64,000 nucleotides of DNA. It comes from Aequitasia blattaphilus. GTDB taxonomy: Bacteria > Bacillota > Clostridia > Lachnospirales > Lachnospiraceae. The position numbers and the translations under genes were made by a program. Of the stretch, positions 53,679-63,598 are shown one piece after another; the first letter of the stretch is position 1; each line of letters begins with the position of its first letter. Below the pieces are notes generated by a model. It was not told the DNA's origin, searched no databases, and worked only from the letters and a program-made list of their open reading frames with translations. Location of the stretch: NCBI RefSeq assembly GCF_024721305.1, contig NZ_JAMXOD010000009.1:1-64000 (forward strand), given 5' to 3'.

Positions 53679-55777
53679 CACACAGACCGTTAATGAGTGT
53701 TCTTCTTGGTCTGGTTGCCCTTTATCTCACTATTTATCATCTGTTTCTTTATACGCCTCCTCCCGATATGGAGGAGACGGTTATAAAGGTACAAGGAAGG
53801 GTATACAAAAAAGAAGAAACAAAAAAATCAAGTAAAATCTATATCAAATCAATATCCCCTTATTCCGGGGAGAAAATCCTAATTTACAATCAAGAAAAAA
53901 CAAATATTAAAATTGGAGAACTCTTATCCTGTACTGCAAAGGTGTCTTCTTTTGATGGAGCAAGAAATCCGGGTGCCTTCGACCAGAAGAAGTATTATGA
54001 AAGGCAGGGAATATACCGCAGAGGACTTGTGGAGACGGTAGAAGATGTTTCAGGCAAGGAGAGTTCATTAAAAGAAGCACTGTATCAATTCCGCAGGAGC
54101 TGGAAAGAAAAACTGGTAAGCACCCTGGGAGAAGAGCAGGGAAATATCTTAGCAGGAATTATACTGGGAGAAAAAGGAGAGATGAATGAGGAGATAAAGG
54201 AAGCTTACCGTCTCAGTGGTATTGGTCATATACTTGCCATCTCAGGGATTCACATTTCAATTTTAGGAATTGGATTCTATAAAATTATTAGAAGAGCCAC
54301 CGGATCCTTTGGAGTGGCAGCAATCGCAGGAATCCTTGTTCTCTTGCTTTACATTTTAATGGTTGGTTGGGGAATTTCAATCTTTCGCGCCTTTATCATG
54401 TATCTATTTCGTGTGGGTGCAGAGGTAGTGGGAAGAAAGTATGACTTAGCTACGGCGTTAGTGGTGGCAGGAAGCATCATTTTGTTCTATCAGCCCATGT
54501 GCTTATTTGATGGCGGGTTTTGGTTGTCTCATTTGGCAGTTGTGGGAATCGGTCTCTTTTCGATGTCTCTTTCTGGCTTTAGCATTTCCCTTATTCTTAT
54601 AGGACCTTGTCTGTATTTCTTTTATGAAATTCCGGTGTACTCCTTTTTCCTCAATCTCATGATTGTTCCACTGATGAGTCTCTTATTGTTTTTTGGCTTG
54701 ATAGGAAGTATAGCGGCTGGAGTTGCCTGGATACCTTGTAAATTGATTATAAGCTTTTATACATGGGTGTCGGAGTTTAGTCTGCAGCTTCCCATGGCCA
54801 GATTGATTCTGGGGCGTCCTCCTTTGTATTTGATTTTAAGCTATTACGGAATCCTGCTATTGATTTTTTTCTTTGTGAAAAAGAGAAAAGGAGTGGTTTT
54901 ACTGGGCGTCTATTTTTTATTCATTCTACTGGTGGGGACAAAATTTTATGAACCAGAATTCCAGGTTACCATGGTGGATGTAGGTCAGGGAGATGGGATT
55001 TTTATCCGGGAAAAGTTTGGAGGAAATATTTTTATTGATGGGGGCAGCAGCACAGAGGAAAAGGTAGGACAGTATCAAATGGAGCCTTTTCTAAAGTATA
55101 AGGGAGTAAGAAGCTTGGACTATGTTTTGATATCTCATGGGGACAGTGATCATTACAGTGGTATTTTAGAAATGATTCAAAGAAAAAAATCATCCATTCC
55201 CATAAGGAATCTTGTTTTACCGGCTGGATATCGGGAGGATGAGAGCTTACTTATGCTTGCAGAAGAAGGAGGGAAGGCAGGAATAAAAATATTGGAGATG
55301 GGAGAGGGAGATCGAATCCAGATTCGAAATCTTATTCTGACATGCTGGGCACCGGCTCAAGATAAAACAGGGAAAAGCAGTAATGAGGATTCCATGGTAC
55401 TTTCCCTCAATTACAAAGAATTTTCCATGCTTTTTACCGGGGATTTGGAAGGTCCCAACGAATTGCTGGTGGGGAAAAAGGTCAAAGGGAATTATGATGT
55501 ATTAAAGGTGGCACATCATGGTTCGAAAAATGGAACCAGTGCAGACTTCTTAAAGAATGTAAAGCCGAAGGTGGCACTCATATCGGCAGGAGTAAGGAAT
55601 ACCTATGGGCATCCTCATAAGGAGGTCATAGAGCGATTAAAAGAAACGGGATGCGAAATTTATTCAACGAAGGAGAGTGGTGCTGTGACGATTTTTATAA
55701 AAAACAAAGATTATCCCTTTCGGTTTTACATTTCCAAACATCTCAAGTATAATAAAGGCTATGAAAAGTATAATTGA
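53675..55777 (+). CDS. comEC: ComEC/Rec2 DNA uptake channel
   Basis: This 700-residue membrane protein has an N-terminal OB-like extracellular domain (DUF4131, about 25-130), the Competence membrane domain with GIGHILAISGIHISILGIGFY (near 185), and a C-terminal metallo-beta-lactamase domain (VDVGQGDGIFI, ISHGDSDHYSG, KVAHHGSKNGTS). It passes single-stranded DNA into the cell during transformation. The ATG overlaps the previous stop (ATGA). Together with comEA it indicates at least part of a transformation machine. Confidence 0.94.
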   Translation: MTHRPLMSVLLGLVALYLTIYHLFLYTPPPDMEETVIKVQGRVYKKEETKKSSKIYIKSISPYSGEKILIYNQEKTNIKIGELLSCTAKVSSFDGARNPGAFDQKKYYERQGIYRRGLVETVEDVSGKESSLKEALYQFRRSWKEKLVSTLGEEQGNILAGIILGEKGEMNEEIKEAYRLSGIGHILAISGIHISILGIGFYKIIRRATGSFGVAAIAGILVLLLYILMVGWGISIFRAFIMYLFRVGAEVVGRKYDLATALVVAGSIILFYQPMCLFDGGFWLSHLAVVGIGLFSMSLSGFSISLILIGPCLYFFYEIPVYSFFLNLMIVPLMSLLLFFGLIGSIAAGVAWIPCKLIISFYTWVSEFSLQLPMARLILGRPPLYLILSYYGILLLIFFFVKKRKGVVLLGVYFLFILLVGTKFYEPEFQVTMVDVGQGDGIFIREKFGGNIFIDGGSSTEEKVGQYQMEPFLKYKGVRSLDYVLISHGDSDHYSGILEMIQRKKSSIPIRNLVLPAGYREDESLLMLAEEGGKAGIKILEMGEGDRIQIRNLILTCWAPAQDKTGKSSNEDSMVLSLNYKEFSMLFTGDLEGPNELLVGKKVKGNYDVLKVAHHGSKNGTSADFLKNVKPKVALISAGVRNTYGHPHKEVIERLKETGCEIYSTKESGAVTIFIKNKDYPFRFYISKHLKYNKGYEKYN

Positions 55778-56741
55778 AGATATTAAAACAGGTGACTATA
55801 AAAGCGTGTATCTCTTCTATGGAGAAGAGAATTACTTGAAGCAACAATATAAAAAAAAGCTGATTGAAGCATTGATACCCCAGGATGACACTGTCAACTT
55901 TGCTTCCTTTGAAGGAAAAGATGTAAAGGTTGAGGAGATTATGTCTCTGGGGGACACAATGCCTTTTTTTGCTGAGCGAAGATTAATTGTAGTGGAGAAT
56001 TCAGGTTTCCTAAAACAGAAGTCAGAAGAATTGGCAAGCTACATACCAGAGATTCCTGAGTCTGCAGTTCTTTTGTTTGTAGAATCAGAAGTAGATAAAA
56101 GGGGAAAAGTATATAAAGCAATCACCAAAAAGGGAAGAGCAGTGGATATGAGTGCTCAGGATGAAAAGAGTTTGATTATGTGGCTTGCATCCTTAATCAA
56201 GGGAGAGAATAAGAAAGTAAAAGAAAGTACGCTTCGTTATTTTATTGGGAAAGCCGGTCACAATATGGATACCCTAAAAAGAGAGATGGACAAGGTGATT
56301 TCCTATGCTCTATATGAGGATGAAATTACACCTCAGGCAATAGATGCAGTCGTAACGAATCAGATTGAAAATCATATCTTTGATATGGTGGAAGCAGTTT
56401 CCCTTAAGAAACAGAAAGAAGCGCTGAGGCTTTACTATGAGCTACTGGCCTTAAAGGAACCTCCAATGCGAATTCTATATATGCTGAGCCGTCAGTTTAA
56501 ACAGCTCTTAGAAGTAAAAGGATTAAGAAAGCAAGGATATGATAAGGGGAAAATCGCAAAGGCAGCAGGAATTCATCCTTTTGTAGTGGGAAAACTTCTG
56601 AATCAGGTCAATCGTTTTCGAACCAAAGAGTTAATTTCTATTCTGGAAGGTGCGCTTGAAAGTGAAAAGGCAGTTAAAGTAGGAGATTTAAAAGATACTC
56701 TGAGTGTAGAACTCTTTATTGTAAAGAATTCTGCCTCATGA
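55761..56741 (+). CDS. holA: DNA polymerase III delta subunit
   Basis: This 326-residue clamp-loader subunit has YLFYGEENYLKQQYKKKLIEAL at the N-terminus and the AAA-like fold ending in a helical collar (ALRLYYELLALKEPPMRILYMLSRQFKQLLEVK). It opens the beta clamp ring with delta' and tau. It overlaps comEC by 17 bases. In many clostridia rpsT and the sporulation genes gpr and spoIIP separate holA from lepA; here lepA follows after only 66 bases. Confidence 0.92.
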   Translation: MKSIIEDIKTGDYKSVYLFYGEENYLKQQYKKKLIEALIPQDDTVNFASFEGKDVKVEEIMSLGDTMPFFAERRLIVVENSGFLKQKSEELASYIPEIPESAVLLFVESEVDKRGKVYKAITKKGRAVDMSAQDEKSLIMWLASLIKGENKKVKESTLRYFIGKAGHNMDTLKREMDKVISYALYEDEITPQAIDAVVTNQIENHIFDMVEAVSLKKQKEALRLYYELLALKEPPMRILYMLSRQFKQLLEVKGLRKQGYDKGKIAKAAGIHPFVVGKLLNQVNRFRTKELISILEGALESEKAVKVGDLKDTLSVELFIVKNSAS

Positions 56742-56807
56742 TATACTTATTTGTCAGGTAGAAACTGTAATTTAGTCAGAAATGTTAATTGGGAAGGAAA
56801 TAAAAAA

Positions 56808-58622
56808 GTGGCAGGAATCGAACAAAAAAACATACGAAATTTTTGCATTATTGCACATATAGATCATGGAAAATCAACCTTGGCAGATCGTATTATAGAA
56901 AGAACGGGATTGCTTACCAGCAGAGAGATGCAGTCTCAAGTTTTAGACAACATGGATCTTGAGAGAGAGCGCGGTATTACAATTAAAGCACAAACGGTAC
57001 GTACCGTTTATAAAGCAGAAGACGGAGAAGAATATGTCTTTAACTTGATTGATACTCCAGGACATGTGGATTTCAATTATGAAGTATCAAGAAGCCTTGC
57101 GGCTTGTGATGGTGCCATCTTAGTGGTGGATGCGGCACAAGGAGTAGAAGCCCAGACTCTGGCCAATGTTTATTTGGCATTAGACCATGACCTTGATGTG
57201 GTACCGGTGATTAATAAAGTGGATTTACCCAGTGCCGAGCCAGAACGGGTGATTGAAGAAATTGAAGATGTAATCGGAATAGAGGCTCAGGATGCACCCC
57301 TGATTTCGGCGAAAACAGGACTGAATATTGACCAGGTATTGGAACAAATTGTGAAGAAAATTCCGGCACCATCAGGAGATCCAAGTGCACCTTTACAGGC
57401 TTTGATTTTTGATTCCTTGTATGACGCCTACAAAGGAGTAATCGTTTTTTGTAGAATTATGGAAGGAAATGTTAAAAAGGGAGATCCCATCCTTATGATG
57501 GCAACGGGAGCAAAGGCTGAGGTTGTGGAAGTAGGATATTTCGGAGCCGGACGGTTTATTCCTTGTGATGAATTAAGTGCTGGAACCGTTGGTTATATTA
57601 CGGCAAGTCTTAAGAATGTTAAAGATACTCAAGTGGGAGATACCGTAACGAGTCCGGTAAGGCCATGCGAAGAGCCCTTGCCGGGATATAAAAAAGTAAA
57701 TCCGATGGTATACTGTGGTTTATACCCGGCAGACGGAGCTAAGTATCAGGACTTAAGAGATGCGCTGGAAAAGCTTCAGTTAAATGATGCGGCTCTTCAA
57801 TACGAACCGGAGACATCGATTGCACTAGGTTTTGGTTTCCGATGTGGATTCCTGGGATTATTGCATTTGGAAATCATTCAGGAGAGACTGGAGAGGGAAT
57901 ACAACCTGGATCTTGTAACAACTGCACCGGGAGTTGTGTACCGAGTGTATAAATCGAATGGGGAAATGATTGAGCTGACAAACCCTTCAAACTTACCAGA
58001 TCCATCAGAGATTGAATATATGGAAGAACCTGTGGTGAAAGCAGAGATTATGGTAACTTCTCCTTATATTGGCGCTATTATGGATTTGTGCCAGGAGAGA
58101 AGAGGCCAGTATGAGGGTATGGAATACATAGAGGAGACACGGGCGGTATTGCATTATCAGCTTCCGCTAAATGAAATCATTTATGACTTCTTTGATGCTT
58201 TAAAGTCTCGTTCAAAAGGCTATGCCTCTTTTGATTATGAGATGAATGGTTACCAACGATCCGAGCTTGTGAAGCTGGATATATTGATTAATAAAGAAGA
58301 AGTGGATGCCCTTTCCTTCATCGTTCATGCTGGAACAGCTTATGAGCGGGGAAGAAAGATGTGTGAAAAGCTAAAAGAGGAGATTCCAAGACAGCTTTTT
58401 GAAGTGCCGATTCAAGCAGCAATTGGAAGTAAGGTTATTGCAAGAGAAACTGTTCGTGCAATGCGAAAGGATGTGCTTGCAAAATGCTACGGTGGTGACA
58501 TTTCAAGAAAGAGAAAACTCTTAGAAAAGCAAAAAGAAGGAAAGAAACGTATGAGGCAAGTAGGAAACGTAGAAATTCCTCAGAAAGCTTTCATGAGTGT
58601 CCTGAAATTGGATGATAAATAA
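56808..58622 (+). CDS. lepA: Elongation factor 4 (LepA)
   Basis: This 604-residue translational GTPase has G1 [15 protein letters not shown]2 region [10 protein letters not shown]3 DTPGHVDF and G4 [10 protein letters not shown], plus the LepA-specific C-terminal domain with [13 protein letters not shown] and [28 protein letters not shown]4 helps stalled ribosomes back-translocate. The start is GTG 56808 after GGGAAGG, giving the standard [21 protein letters not shown]-terminus; the ATG at 56751 would add 19 untypical residues. Confidence 0.95.
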   Translation: MAGIEQKNIRNFCIIAHIDHGKSTLADRIIERTGLLTSREMQSQVLDNMDLERERGITIKAQTVRTVYKAEDGEEYVFNLIDTPGHVDFNYEVSRSLAACDGAILVVDAAQGVEAQTLANVYLALDHDLDVVPVINKVDLPSAEPERVIEEIEDVIGIEAQDAPLISAKTGLNIDQVLEQIVKKIPAPSGDPSAPLQALIFDSLYDAYKGVIVFCRIMEGNVKKGDPILMMATGAKAEVVEVGYFGAGRFIPCDELSAGTVGYITASLKNVKDTQVGDTVTSPVRPCEEPLPGYKKVNPMVYCGLYPADGAKYQDLRDALEKLQLNDAALQYEPETSIALGFGFRCGFLGLLHLEIIQERLEREYNLDLVTTAPGVVYRVYKSNGEMIELTNPSNLPDPSEIEYMEEPVVKAEIMVTSPYIGAIMDLCQERRGQYEGMEYIEETRAVLHYQLPLNEIIYDFFDALKSRSKGYASFDYEMNGYQRSELVKLDILINKEEVDALSFIVHAGTAYERGRKMCEKLKEEIPRQLFEVPIQAAIGSKVIARETVRAMRKDVLAKCYGGDISRKRKLLEKQKEGKKRMRQVGNVEIPQKAFMSVLKLDDK

Positions 58623-58623
58623 G

Positions 58624-59718
58624 ATGAAAAAACTAGGACTGTATATCCACATACCCTTTTGCATTAAGAAATGCAATTACTGCGACTTCCCATCTCAAAA
58701 AGGGACGCTCCAGGAGCAAAAGACTTATGTGACAAATTTGTTGAGGAAGCTTGATACGTATCGTGAAATGGCAAAAGATTATCAAGTGGATACAATTTTT
58801 ATTGGAGGGGGGACCCCCTCCATTTTAGAACCGGGAGAAATAAAAAGACTGATGGAAAAGGTTTACAGCATCTTCTCTGTTGAGGCGGATGCCGAGATTT
58901 CCATAGAAATGAATCCTGGAACGGCAACAAAGGAAAAAGTAGGAGAGTATAAGCAGGCAGGAATCAACCGATTAAGTATCGGTTTGCAATCAGCCAAAGA
59001 CGAAGAATTGAAAATCCTGGGACGGATTCACACTTTTGAGGATTTTCTACGAAGTTATGAAATGGTACGAAACGAAGGATTTTCAAATGTTAATGTGGAT
59101 CTCATGTTTGGAATCCCCAAGCAGACCAGTGATAGCTTTGTAAGCACACTTAAAAAAACGGCCGCCTTAAATCCGGAGCATCTGTCTGTTTACAGCCTTA
59201 TTATTGAAGAAGGAACTCCGTTTTTTCAATGGTATCAACAAAAGGAAATGGTACTTCCAGACGAAGAGGAAGAAAGACAAATGTATAAAGGGGCACAGGA
59301 AATTCTCTGGAATTATGGATACAATCGCTATGAAATATCGAATTATGCCAAAAACGGGTATGAATGCAGACATAACTTAAAATATTGGAATATGGATGAA
59401 TATCTGGGAATAGGAAGAAGTGCCGCGTCCTTTCTTGACAAGGAACGATTCGTGGAAAATGAAAAGCGAGAGGTATTAACCAGAGAAAGTCTTATGGAAG
59501 AGTTTATGTTTTTAGGACTTCGCAAGATGGAAGGCATTCGGGAAATGGATTTCCAAAAGAGATTTGCCCAAAATGTGGATGAAATTTATCAAAATGAACT
59601 TCTGAAATTGGTGGACAATAAGCTTCTGATGCGAGAAGAGGGAAGGATTTTTTTGACGGAGAGAGGGATTGATATCAGCAACTATGTGATGCAGCATTTT
59701 ATTTTTGACAAAGAATAG
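58624..59718 (+). CDS. hemW: HemW-type radical SAM heme chaperone
   Basis: This protein of about 364 residues starts LGLYIHIPFCIKKCNYCDFPS, with the radical SAM Cys-x3-Cys-x2-Cys motif plus the following Phe of HemW, and continues with TIFIGGGTPSILEPGEI, SIGLQSAKDEELKILGRIH and a C-terminal HemN_C domain. HemW binds heme and is often misnamed coproporphyrinogen oxidase. The gene directly follows lepA, a conserved pairing. The start is ATG 58624 or 58612. Confidence 0.92.
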   Translation: MKKLGLYIHIPFCIKKCNYCDFPSQKGTLQEQKTYVTNLLRKLDTYREMAKDYQVDTIFIGGGTPSILEPGEIKRLMEKVYSIFSVEADAEISIEMNPGTATKEKVGEYKQAGINRLSIGLQSAKDEELKILGRIHTFEDFLRSYEMVRNEGFSNVNVDLMFGIPKQTSDSFVSTLKKTAALNPEHLSVYSLIIEEGTPFFQWYQQKEMVLPDEEEERQMYKGAQEILWNYGYNRYEISNYAKNGYECRHNLKYWNMDEYLGIGRSAASFLDKERFVENEKREVLTRESLMEEFMFLGLRKMEGIREMDFQKRFAQNVDEIYQNELLKLVDNKLLMREEGRIFLTERGIDISNYVMQHFIFDKE

Positions 59719-59727
59719 GAGGTTTCT

Positions 59728-60276
59728 ATGTTAGATGCAATTAAAAACAGACGAAGTGTAAGAAAATACACAAATACACCAGTGGAAAAAGAAAAGCTTT
59801 TAGAGGTTATAAATGCAGCGCGGATGGCGCCTTCAGGACATAATATGCAGCCGTGGACATTTATTGTGATTGAAAATGAAGAGACGAAAAAAGCTCTTGC
59901 CTTTGCAGACCATGAGCAGTATTGGATGGAGGAGGCACCGGTATTAATTGCTTGTGTAGCCGATATTAGAAAATGGATTGGAGGAGAAAAGGTTTACGTC
60001 AATGAAACCAGTGATTTCTTTGCATTGAAACGTGTGATTCGTGATACCTCTATCGCAATTACCCATATTTTGTTGGAAGCAGAAAACCAAGGACTTTCCA
60101 CTTGTTGGACAGGATGGTACCAGCAGCTAGACGTCAGACCCCTTTTAGACATACCGGAAGACCAGTATGTTGTAGGGATTGTAGCATTAGGATACGGTGC
60201 GGAACAACCAGAAGAAAGACCAAGAAAAAAGCTGGAAGAAATAATCCGATATGAAACCTGGGGAGAGGAACAATAG
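59728..60276 (+). CDS. Nitroreductase-family flavoprotein
   Basis: This 182-residue protein of the nitroreductase/NAD(P)H-flavin family has IKNRRSVRKYTNTPVEKEKL and AARMAPSGHNMQPWTFIVI, the FMN-binding N-terminus, and GLSTCWTGWYQQLDVRPLLDIPEDQYVVGIVALGYG near the C-terminus. Members reduce nitroaromatics, quinones or act in cofactor metabolism. AGGAGG lies before the ATG, ten bases after hemW. It converges with the DUF4364 gene, with only two bases between the stop codons. Confidence 0.9.
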   Translation: MLDAIKNRRSVRKYTNTPVEKEKLLEVINAARMAPSGHNMQPWTFIVIENEETKKALAFADHEQYWMEEAPVLIACVADIRKWIGGEKVYVNETSDFFALKRVIRDTSIAITHILLEAENQGLSTCWTGWYQQLDVRPLLDIPEDQYVVGIVALGYGAEQPEERPRKKLEEIIRYETWGEEQ

Positions 60277-60278
60277 TT

Positions 60279-60791
60279 TTATAGAAGTTTTTGCATAATC
60301 AAAGAATAAACTTCTTCGCTGTTTTTGTACCAATTATCCGCAATTGTTTGCGCTTCTGCAATCGATGGAACGGAGACGTTTAAGTCAATCAGGGGAACGT
60401 TTCCTTCCATTACCCGCAGACGTACGGTGTATTCATGATTCACATTCTCATAATAATCTGCTTTAATCTGAGATTCTATTTTCAAATCATATTTTTTTTC
60501 GGACAGATAAACATCAATATCTGCAATGATATCTCCAGATATTTCTTTTGAAAAATAGTGGAGTGTTTTTTCACCCTCCTCTGTTAAATGGTAAAGAGTA
60601 CGATTGTGGGTGTTTTCCACACGAATAAAGCCGGAATTTTCTAGTTCCGACAAGGTTTGCTGCAGCTTAAAATATGTGGTGTAACCCTTGTCTAAGATGA
60701 AATCTGAAATCTGTGAGGTTGCCAAGGGGAAGTCCACCTTGTTTAACATGTATAATACGATTAATTTATAAAGCAAGTTTACGTCTGCCAT
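60279..60791 (-). CDS. DUF4364 family protein
   Basis: This 170-residue protein has a winged-helix-like N-terminal half (LYMLNKVDFPLATSQISDFILDKGYTTYFKLQQTLSELENSGFIRV) and a beta-rich C-terminal half, matching DUF4364, a family confined mainly to clostridia. It is a likely transcription regulator, but its targets are unknown. AAAGGAG precedes the ATG. It follows the radical SAM gene by one base in the same leftward operon. Confidence 0.85.
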   Translation of the reverse strand: MADVNLLYKLIVLYMLNKVDFPLATSQISDFILDKGYTTYFKLQQTLSELENSGFIRVENTHNRTLYHLTEEGEKTLHYFSKEISGDIIADIDVYLSEKKYDLKIESQIKADYYENVNHEYTVRLRVMEGNVPLIDLNVSVPSIAEAQTIADNWYKNSEEVYSLIMQKLL

Positions 60792-60792
60792 T

Positions 60793-61719
60793 TTATTTCA
60801 GCTCCTTTCCCTGCCAAATATCCTGTTCCTTCAAATAGTGGTGAAGTCTGTTTAATACCAGTTTTTTGTTTGCTGTCCATTTTGGCTCGATGAGTAAGTT
60901 TTTTGGGCCGTCTCCTGTTAAACGGTGTATGACAATATCAGGGTCTAAATGCCCGATGCAAAATCCGATGAAATCCAAATATTCCTCCAAGGATGGAATA
61001 CAGAAAGGAGACTGCTCAAACAGTACGCCTAAATCTGTCTGTTTTAAAATGTAGAGCAAAGAAATTTTTACCCCCCATATAGGAGACTGGTTAATGTATT
61101 GTAATGTTTCGTAAATCTCTTTCTGGCTTTCGCCGGGAAGTCCCAGTATCATGTGGACAACCACGGGAATTTTATGGATGTTCAATTGATTCAAAGCTTT
61201 ATCGAAGGTTTGGTGGGAATAGCCTCTGCGAATAAAGTCAATACTTTTCTCGTGGATTGTCTGTAATCCTAGTTCGATCCAAACCGGCTTTATTTTATGA
61301 ATGCGGCAAAGCACATCAATAATCTCATCCGGGAGACAGTCACCTCGGGTTGCAATTGATATCGCCTTAATGTCAGGATGGTTTGCAGCCTCCAGATAAA
61401 GAGATTCCAGTCTTTGAGGATTGCCATATGTATTGGTAAAGGCTTGGAAATAAGCAATATAAGAGGAACCTTTATATTTATCTCCAATCCGAAGTTTTTC
61501 TGCTTCAATTTGTTCTGTAATGGACAAAGAAGAAGAGGAAGTGAAATCCCCAGAGCCACCGCTGCTGCAGAATATACAGCCTCTTGTATCAAGAGAGCCA
61601 TCACGGTTTGGACAAGTACAGCCTGTGTTTAAGGAGACTTTGTAGACTTTTTCTCCAAAGGTCTGCTTTAAATAATAGTCCAAAGAATGGTAAGGTTTAT
61701 CGCCCCATGTTTTTTTCAT
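60793..61719 (-). CDS. TIGR01212-type radical SAM protein (YtqA/YhcC-like)
   Basis: This 308-residue protein contains KVSLNTGCTCPNRDGSLDTRGCIFCS, the unusual Cys pattern of the YtqA/YhcC (TIGR01212) group, then SYIAYFQAFTNTYG, SIATRGDCLP and IELGLQTIHEKSIDFIRRGYSHQTFD. The family is conserved in Firmicutes and enterobacteria and has no established substrate. AGAAGGGA precedes the ATG. It is divergent from rho. Confidence 0.88.
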   Translation of the reverse strand: MKKTWGDKPYHSLDYYLKQTFGEKVYKVSLNTGCTCPNRDGSLDTRGCIFCSSGGSGDFTSSSSLSITEQIEAEKLRIGDKYKGSSYIAYFQAFTNTYGNPQRLESLYLEAANHPDIKAISIATRGDCLPDEIIDVLCRIHKIKPVWIELGLQTIHEKSIDFIRRGYSHQTFDKALNQLNIHKIPVVVHMILGLPGESQKEIYETLQYINQSPIWGVKISLLYILKQTDLGVLFEQSPFCIPSLEEYLDFIGFCIGHLDPDIVIHRLTGDGPKNLLIEPKWTANKKLVLNRLHHYLKEQDIWQGKELK

Positions 61720-61851
61720 AATTTGTTAATCCCTTCTGATAGGTATATTATCATATTTTTCATTGTATTTCCAAGATTTTTGTAGTATACTTTGAGAAGT
61801 GTATTCATCCAGTCGTTTCTGACGAAAATTCCAAGGGATAAAAGATAAATA

Positions 61852-63222
61852 ATGAAAGAGAAAGGAAATAAAAACACAATGCGTGAAAAGTATGAGTCAT
61901 TACCTCTTGCGACGCTAAAAGAATTGGCAAAGGCCAGAGGGATCAAGGGTATTTCAGCTCTAAAAAAGGCAGAACTCATTGAAGTAATGTTACAAGAAGA
62001 CAAAAAGGCGGAAGTGGAGAAGGCAGAACAGGTTAAGACAGAGCCGGTTAAGACAGAGGCTGCAAAAACGGAAACAAAGGAATTTAAGGCTTTAGATAGT
62101 GGGGATAAGGCTTTTGGTATTTTAGAGGTGATGGCAGATGGTTTCGGTTTTATACGAAGCGATAATTATTTGCCGGGAGATGCGGATGTGTATGTGTCAC
62201 CTTCCCAAATTCGTAAGTTTAATTTAAAGACTGGAGATATTTTAGAGGGACATACGAGAGTAAAAACCCAACAGGAAAAATTTAGCGCTTTATTATACCT
62301 GTCCAAAATAAACGGATTATCTCCTCGTGAAATAATCGGGCGTGGAAATTTTGAGGATATGACTCCCATTTTCCCTAATAAGCGTCTGAAATTAGAGACC
62401 ACAAAAGATAATAGGGCAATGAGGGTAATGGATTTGATTTCACCAATTGGTAAGGGACAAAGAGGGATGATTGTTTCTCCACCAAAGGCTGGAAAAACAA
62501 CTCTTTTAAAACAGGTGGCCTTATCTGTGAGAGAAAACAATCCAGAAGTACACATGCTGATTCTGCTTATTGATGAGCGTCCTGAGGAAGTGACGGATAT
62601 TAAAGAAGCCATTGAGGGAGAAAATGTAGAGGTAATTTACTCGACTTTTGATGAATTGCCAGATCATCATAAGAGAGTTTCGGAAATGGTGATTGAACGG
62701 GCGAAGAGATTGGTAGAGCAAAAACAGGATGTAATGATTTTACTGGACAGCATTACAAGACTTGCAAGAGCATACAATCTAACTGTTCCGCCGTCAGGGC
62801 GAACACTTTCAGGTGGATTGGATCCGGCAGCACTTCATATGCCAAAACGTTTCTTTGGTGCGGCACGAAATATGAGAGAAGGCGGCAGTCTTACAATCTT
62901 AGCAACGGCTCTTGTAGACACAGGAAGTAAAATGGATGATGTGGTTTATGAAGAATTCAAAGGAACAGGTAATATGGAGCTTGTGTTGGATCGTAAAATG
63001 TCAGAACGTAGAATCTTCCCGGCAATCGATATTTTAAAATCTGGTACCAGACGAGATGACTTACTCTTTGAGGGAGAAGAAAAAGCGGCGACGGATTACA
63101 TGCGCCGTAATCTTAATGGGAATCGAAGTGATGAAGCAGTTGACAAGATTCTTTATATGTTCTCAAAAACAGAAAATAATGTAGAATTTATTCAATGGTT
63201 AAAAAAGACGAAATTCAACTAG
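61852..63222 (+). CDS. rho: Transcription termination factor Rho
   Basis: This protein of about 456 residues has a SAP-like Rho_N domain ([33 protein letters not shown]), then a short Lys/Glu/Thr-rich insert with a repeated VKTE unit (about 52-76). The cold-shock RNA-binding domain ([28 protein letters not shown]) follows, then the hexameric ATPase with Walker A PPKAGKTT (about 209-216), Walker [17 protein letters not shown], and the Q-loop GGLDPAAL. Start ATG 61852 or 61879; neither has ideal spacing. Confidence 0.95.
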   Translation: MKEKGNKNTMREKYESLPLATLKELAKARGIKGISALKKAELIEVMLQEDKKAEVEKAEQVKTEPVKTEAAKTETKEFKALDSGDKAFGILEVMADGFGFIRSDNYLPGDADVYVSPSQIRKFNLKTGDILEGHTRVKTQQEKFSALLYLSKINGLSPREIIGRGNFEDMTPIFPNKRLKLETTKDNRAMRVMDLISPIGKGQRGMIVSPPKAGKTTLLKQVALSVRENNPEVHMLILLIDERPEEVTDIKEAIEGENVEVIYSTFDELPDHHKRVSEMVIERAKRLVEQKQDVMILLDSITRLARAYNLTVPPSGRTLSGGLDPAALHMPKRFFGAARNMREGGSLTILATALVDTGSKMDDVVYEEFKGTGNMELVLDRKMSERRIFPAIDILKSGTRRDDLLFEGEEKAATDYMRRNLNGNRSDEAVDKILYMFSKTENNVEFIQWLKKTKFN

Positions 63223-63248
63223 ACAAAGACATGCTTTTATGATATACT
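63220..63248 (+). promoter_or_regulatory. Promoter of rpmE
   Basis: TAGACA (63220-63225) and TATACT (63243-63248) are 17 bases apart; the -35 overlaps the rho stop codon. The transcript would have a leader of about 60 bases with a small CACG/CGTG hairpin (63276-63288), where ribosomal protein L31 leader RNAs are known in Firmicutes. The match to such a leader is not established. Confidence 0.6.
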
Positions 63249-63316
63249 AACAAAGCTGTTTAAAAGTGAAACAATCACGTGTATCGTGTGAAATAATAAT
63301 TAAAAGAGGTGATACT

Positions 63317-63520
63317 ATGAGAGAAGGAATACATCCAGATTACTATCAGGCAAAAGTGACCTGCAACTGTGGAAATGAATTTGTAACAGGTTCAACAAAC
63401 AAAGAGATTCATGTGGAAATCTGTTCAAAGTGCCATCCATTCTACACAGGACAACAAAAAGCTACAAAAGCTCGTGGACGAGTTGATCAGTTTAACAAGA
63501 GATACGGAATGGACAAATAA
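63317..63520 (+). CDS. rpmE: Ribosomal protein L31 (zinc-ribbon form)
   Basis: This 67-residue protein reads [22 protein letters not shown] and then [13 protein letters not shown], holding the cysteines that bind zinc in the C+ form of L31. It belongs to the 50S subunit. The start at 63317 follows AAAGAGGTG; the upstream in-frame ATG at 63266 lies in the leader. Rho-rpmE order is common in Firmicutes. Confidence 0.96.
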   Translation: MREGIHPDYYQAKVTCNCGNEFVTGSTNKEIHVEICSKCHPFYTGQQKATKARGRVDQFNKRYGMDK

Positions 63521-63531
63521 GTATGTTACGA

Positions 63532-63568
63532 GGGTTGAGGTTTTTATAAATCTCAACCTTTTGTTTCA
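63532..63568 (+). terminator. Terminator after rpmE
   Basis: GGTTGAG pairs with CTCAACC around a 12-base loop and is followed by TTTTGTTT. Confidence 0.78.
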
Positions 63569-63598
63569 TACCAAGAAATTTGTAAAAGGTGTAATGAT

